From Beijerinckiaceae bacterium (GTDB lineage: Bacteria > Pseudomonadota > Alphaproteobacteria > Rhizobiales > Beijerinckiaceae): a stretch of DNA of 64,000 nucleotides. This document shows, one piece after another, positions 62,171-64,000 of the stretch. The notes under the pieces are model-generated. The model ran no database searches. It was given only the letters and a program-made list of their open reading frames with translations, and was not told where the DNA came from. Location of the stretch: positions 186,001 to 250,000 of the forward strand of contig CANGBX010000002.1 in NCBI GenBank assembly GCA_947452455.1, in the 5' to 3' direction. Position 1 is the stretch's first letter; the number at the start of each line of letters is the position of its first letter. The position numbers and the translations under genes were made by a program.

Positions 62171-63601
62171 ATGGCCCGCAGGTTTTCTGGCGCATCGGAT
62201 ACGGGTTTGTTCCGTCTCCGTCTTCTTGGCAGCGCGCTGTCTGTGGCTCTTGCATCAGCTGGTCTTTGTGTCCCTGCTTCCGCTGAGACAATTTCGAACG
62301 CTCTTGCGCGTGCTTACGGCTACAATCCTGATCTCAATCAGCAGCGTGCAGGCGCACGCTCGGTTGATGAAAACATGCCCAACGTTTTGTCCGGCTATCG
62401 TCCGACGGTGACGGCGACCAGTGATATTGGTCGCGCATGGCAAGAACAGCATGCCGGAGTGTCTGCTAAGACCCCGGGTGACACGCGTGCTTCAACCAGC
62501 CCGCGTGGTGCTGGTGTCACCATTACTCAGAATGTGTGGAACGGCAATCGCACCATCAATGGTGTTGACCGTGCGGAAACACAGATTTTTGCGGCGCGCG
62601 AGCAACTCCGTTTGACGGAGCAAAATGTTCTTTCCAGTGCTGCTACCGCTTATATGAATGTGTTGCGCGACACAGCCATTCTCAATTTGCGCCGCAACAA
62701 TGTGGACGTGCTTGAGCAACAGCTGCGTCAGACGCGCGATCGTTTCCAGGTGGGTGAAGTGACGCGCACAGATGTGGCGCAGTCTGAAGCTTCGCTGGCG
62801 CAGGGCCAAGCAGATGCCTTTACGGCACAGTCGAATTTGCAAACAAGCATTGCCAATTATCGTAGCTCGATTGGCGATGATCCCAAGAATTTGCAGCCGG
62901 CCCGTCCGCTGGATAAGTTGATCCCGCCATCTTTGCAGGCGGCAATCGGCATGTCCGAAATGGAGCATCCTGGTCTGCAAGCGGCGCGCTTCACTGCGGA
63001 AGCGGCAAAGATCAATATTAATATCATCGAAGGTCAACTTTATCCGACGATTGGCGTGACTGGTTCATTGACACGCCGCAATGATGCGATCGCCTCACCC
63101 GGTACCAACTCAACAAGTGCCTCTATCGTCGGCTCTCTCTCGGTGCCCATTTATGAAGGCGGCGCCGTCTATGCCAACGTGCGTCAGGCGAAGGAATTGT
63201 TCCAGCAATCGCAATTGCTGGCCGATTTGCAGCGTGAAACTATTCGCGCGCAGGTCGTCTCGGCTTGGGGTGTCTGGTCGAATTCTTCTGCTGTGATCCA
63301 AGCCGCACAGGCTCAGGTGCGTGCTGCGGAAATTGCTCTCAACGGCGTGCGGGAAGAAGCCAAAGTCGGTCAGCGCACCACGCTCGACGTTCTCAATGCG
63401 CAGCAGACTTTGCTTAATGCGCGCGTGCTGCTTGTGACCGCGCAACGTGACCGTGTGGTTGGCTCTTATTCCGTGGTCGCAGCTTCCGGTCGTCTGTCAG
63501 CCACTACGCTCGGCCTTGAAGTCGTGCCTTATGACCCGACCGTCCATTATGCCCAGGTCAAGGGCAAGTGGATCGGCACCGGCACGCCGGACGGTCGCTA
63601 A
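62171..63601 (+). CDS. tolC: TolC family outer membrane efflux protein
   Basis: The 476-residue protein forms the outer-membrane exit duct for type I secretion and RND efflux pumps. After a signal peptide (ending VPASAE) come two homologous halves: TISNALARAYGYNPDLNQQRAGARSVDE, GVTITQNVWNGNRT, LSSAATAYMNVLRD, VGEVTRTDVAQSEASLAQ in the first, and PLDKLIPPSL, GSLSVPIYEGGAVYANVRQAKE, and VGQRTTLDVLNAQQTLL in the second. Layout is that of TolC type I (TIGR01844). I chose the ATG at 62171 (MARRFSG); an open frame extends to 62108. Between pcm and popZ. Confidence 0.93.
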   Translation: MARRFSGASDTGLFRLRLLGSALSVALASAGLCVPASAETISNALARAYGYNPDLNQQRAGARSVDENMPNVLSGYRPTVTATSDIGRAWQEQHAGVSAKTPGDTRASTSPRGAGVTITQNVWNGNRTINGVDRAETQIFAAREQLRLTEQNVLSSAATAYMNVLRDTAILNLRRNNVDVLEQQLRQTRDRFQVGEVTRTDVAQSEASLAQGQADAFTAQSNLQTSIANYRSSIGDDPKNLQPARPLDKLIPPSLQAAIGMSEMEHPGLQAARFTAEAAKININIIEGQLYPTIGVTGSLTRRNDAIASPGTNSTSASIVGSLSVPIYEGGAVYANVRQAKELFQQSQLLADLQRETIRAQVVSAWGVWSNSSAVIQAAQAQVRAAEIALNGVREEAKVGQRTTLDVLNAQQTLLNARVLLVTAQRDRVVGSYSVVAASGRLSATTLGLEVVPYDPTVHYAQVKGKWIGTGTPDGR

Positions 63602-63758
63602 AAAGCAAGCGGGGCGGGCGCTTTGGCGCCTGTCCACAACAGCTTTTTGCCTTCCCCTTCCTCAGCCTTGCTCTGCTTCTGCCCAGCGTCCAATGTGATT
63701 TGGCGCGCGTCAGCGCGTTCGTCGCGTTTGATTGAGCGTATGGAAAGAGCATCCGGCC

Positions 63759-64000
63759 ATGACCCCCATTCCGGAATCGACAGCTGCCGAACAGCGGGCC
63801 CATGAGCCCTCGATGGAGGAAATTCTGGCCTCCATCCGGAAAATCATTTCCGAAGATGTCGCTTTGCCGCTCACCCCGCGCCCCGCACCCCGTGAGGTAG
63901 CCCCAGAGCCGCGCCCCGTTGCGCCTGCTGCCCGCCCAGCCGGTGATTTCAGCCTTTCGCCACCACCCGCTATCCCGCGTATTCCACGCGTCGAGCCATC
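63759..64000 (+). CDS. popZ: PopZ/DUF2497 polar organising protein, 5' part
   Basis: The gene starts at ATG 63759 and runs off the right edge after 80 codons. The translated N-terminus has EPSMEEILASIRKIISED, the near-invariant N-terminal helix of PopZ/DUF2497 proteins, followed by a proline-rich acidic spacer (PRPAPREVAPEPRPVAPAARP). In Caulobacter PopZ assembles a polar matrix that anchors the ParB-parS complex. The C-terminal oligomerisation domain would lie beyond the window. I recall valS following popZ in relatives. Confidence 0.9.
   Translation, partial: MTPIPESTAAEQRAHEPSMEEILASIRKIISEDVALPLTPRPAPREVAPEPRPVAPAARPAGDFSLSPPPAIPRIPRVEP

Overview
The window reads as a chromosomal segment of an alphaproteobacterium, most likely of the order Hyphomicrobiales (Rhizobiales). 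The evidence is gene content and order: yajC-secD-secF followed by homologues of mitochondrial complex I assembly factors, folate-dependent TrmFO, a suf cluster led by a second cysteine desulfurase under an Irr-type iron box, glnB-glnA, ParE, and the pcm-tolC-popZ (DUF2497) order at the right end. Base composition is moderately GC-rich. Most of the window is housekeeping or core-metabolic, with a few accessory patches. The genus cannot be fixed from the sequence.

Left part (1-20 kb): the end of a degenerate LytM (NlpD-like) gene, a DUF815 ATPase, the yajC-secDF export genes with a possible attenuator, two small genes homologous to NDUFAF3 and NDUFAF6, trmFO, a DUF1127 peptide, a cyanase gene with an ABC transporter, an active M23 endopeptidase, a one-cysteine Bcp peroxiredoxin, a very large AsmA/DUF3971 protein, tyrS, a MazEF-like toxin-antitoxin pair and anmK.

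Middle (20-43 kb): an Irr-box-controlled Fe-S assembly cluster (cysteine desulfurase, sufB, sufC, sufD, sufS, sufT, sufA), a hydrolase, a four-gene translationally coupled operon for lipid-linked sugar transfer (GT39, PAP2, GT2, LAB_N), then an accessory patch. That patch holds a MetE-like methyltransferase, two orphan tricarboxylate-type binding proteins, a PhtD-like protein and a flavin monooxygenase gene broken by an in-frame TAG. After it come an RhlE helicase and parE.

Right part (42-64 kb): a small cytochrome c, a HigBA-like toxin-antitoxin pair, glnA and glnB, sulfurtransferase and cysteine synthase. Then comes the most interesting block, 48.3-56.2 kb. A ChrR-like cupin anti-sigma protein and a dehydrogenase read rightwards; a coupled operon of photolyase, FAD oxidoreductase, DUF1365, cyclopropane-fatty-acid synthase-like methyltransferase and an MFS carrier reads leftwards. 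Both units are preceded by the same promoter-like architecture, (T/C)GATCC-N16-CGTA. This resembles the singlet-oxygen (sigma-E/ChrR) regulon of photosynthetic alphaproteobacteria. Here no sigma factor gene is adjacent, and the anti-sigma domain has lost three of its four zinc ligands.

The window closes with tRNA-Cys and tRNA-Asn, an HWE-family sensor kinase, EcsC, a transglutaminase-like peptidase, a small secreted repeat protein, a Pcm-type methyltransferase, a TolC-type outer-membrane channel and the start of popZ. No CRISPR array, rRNA, insertion sequence or prophage was seen.
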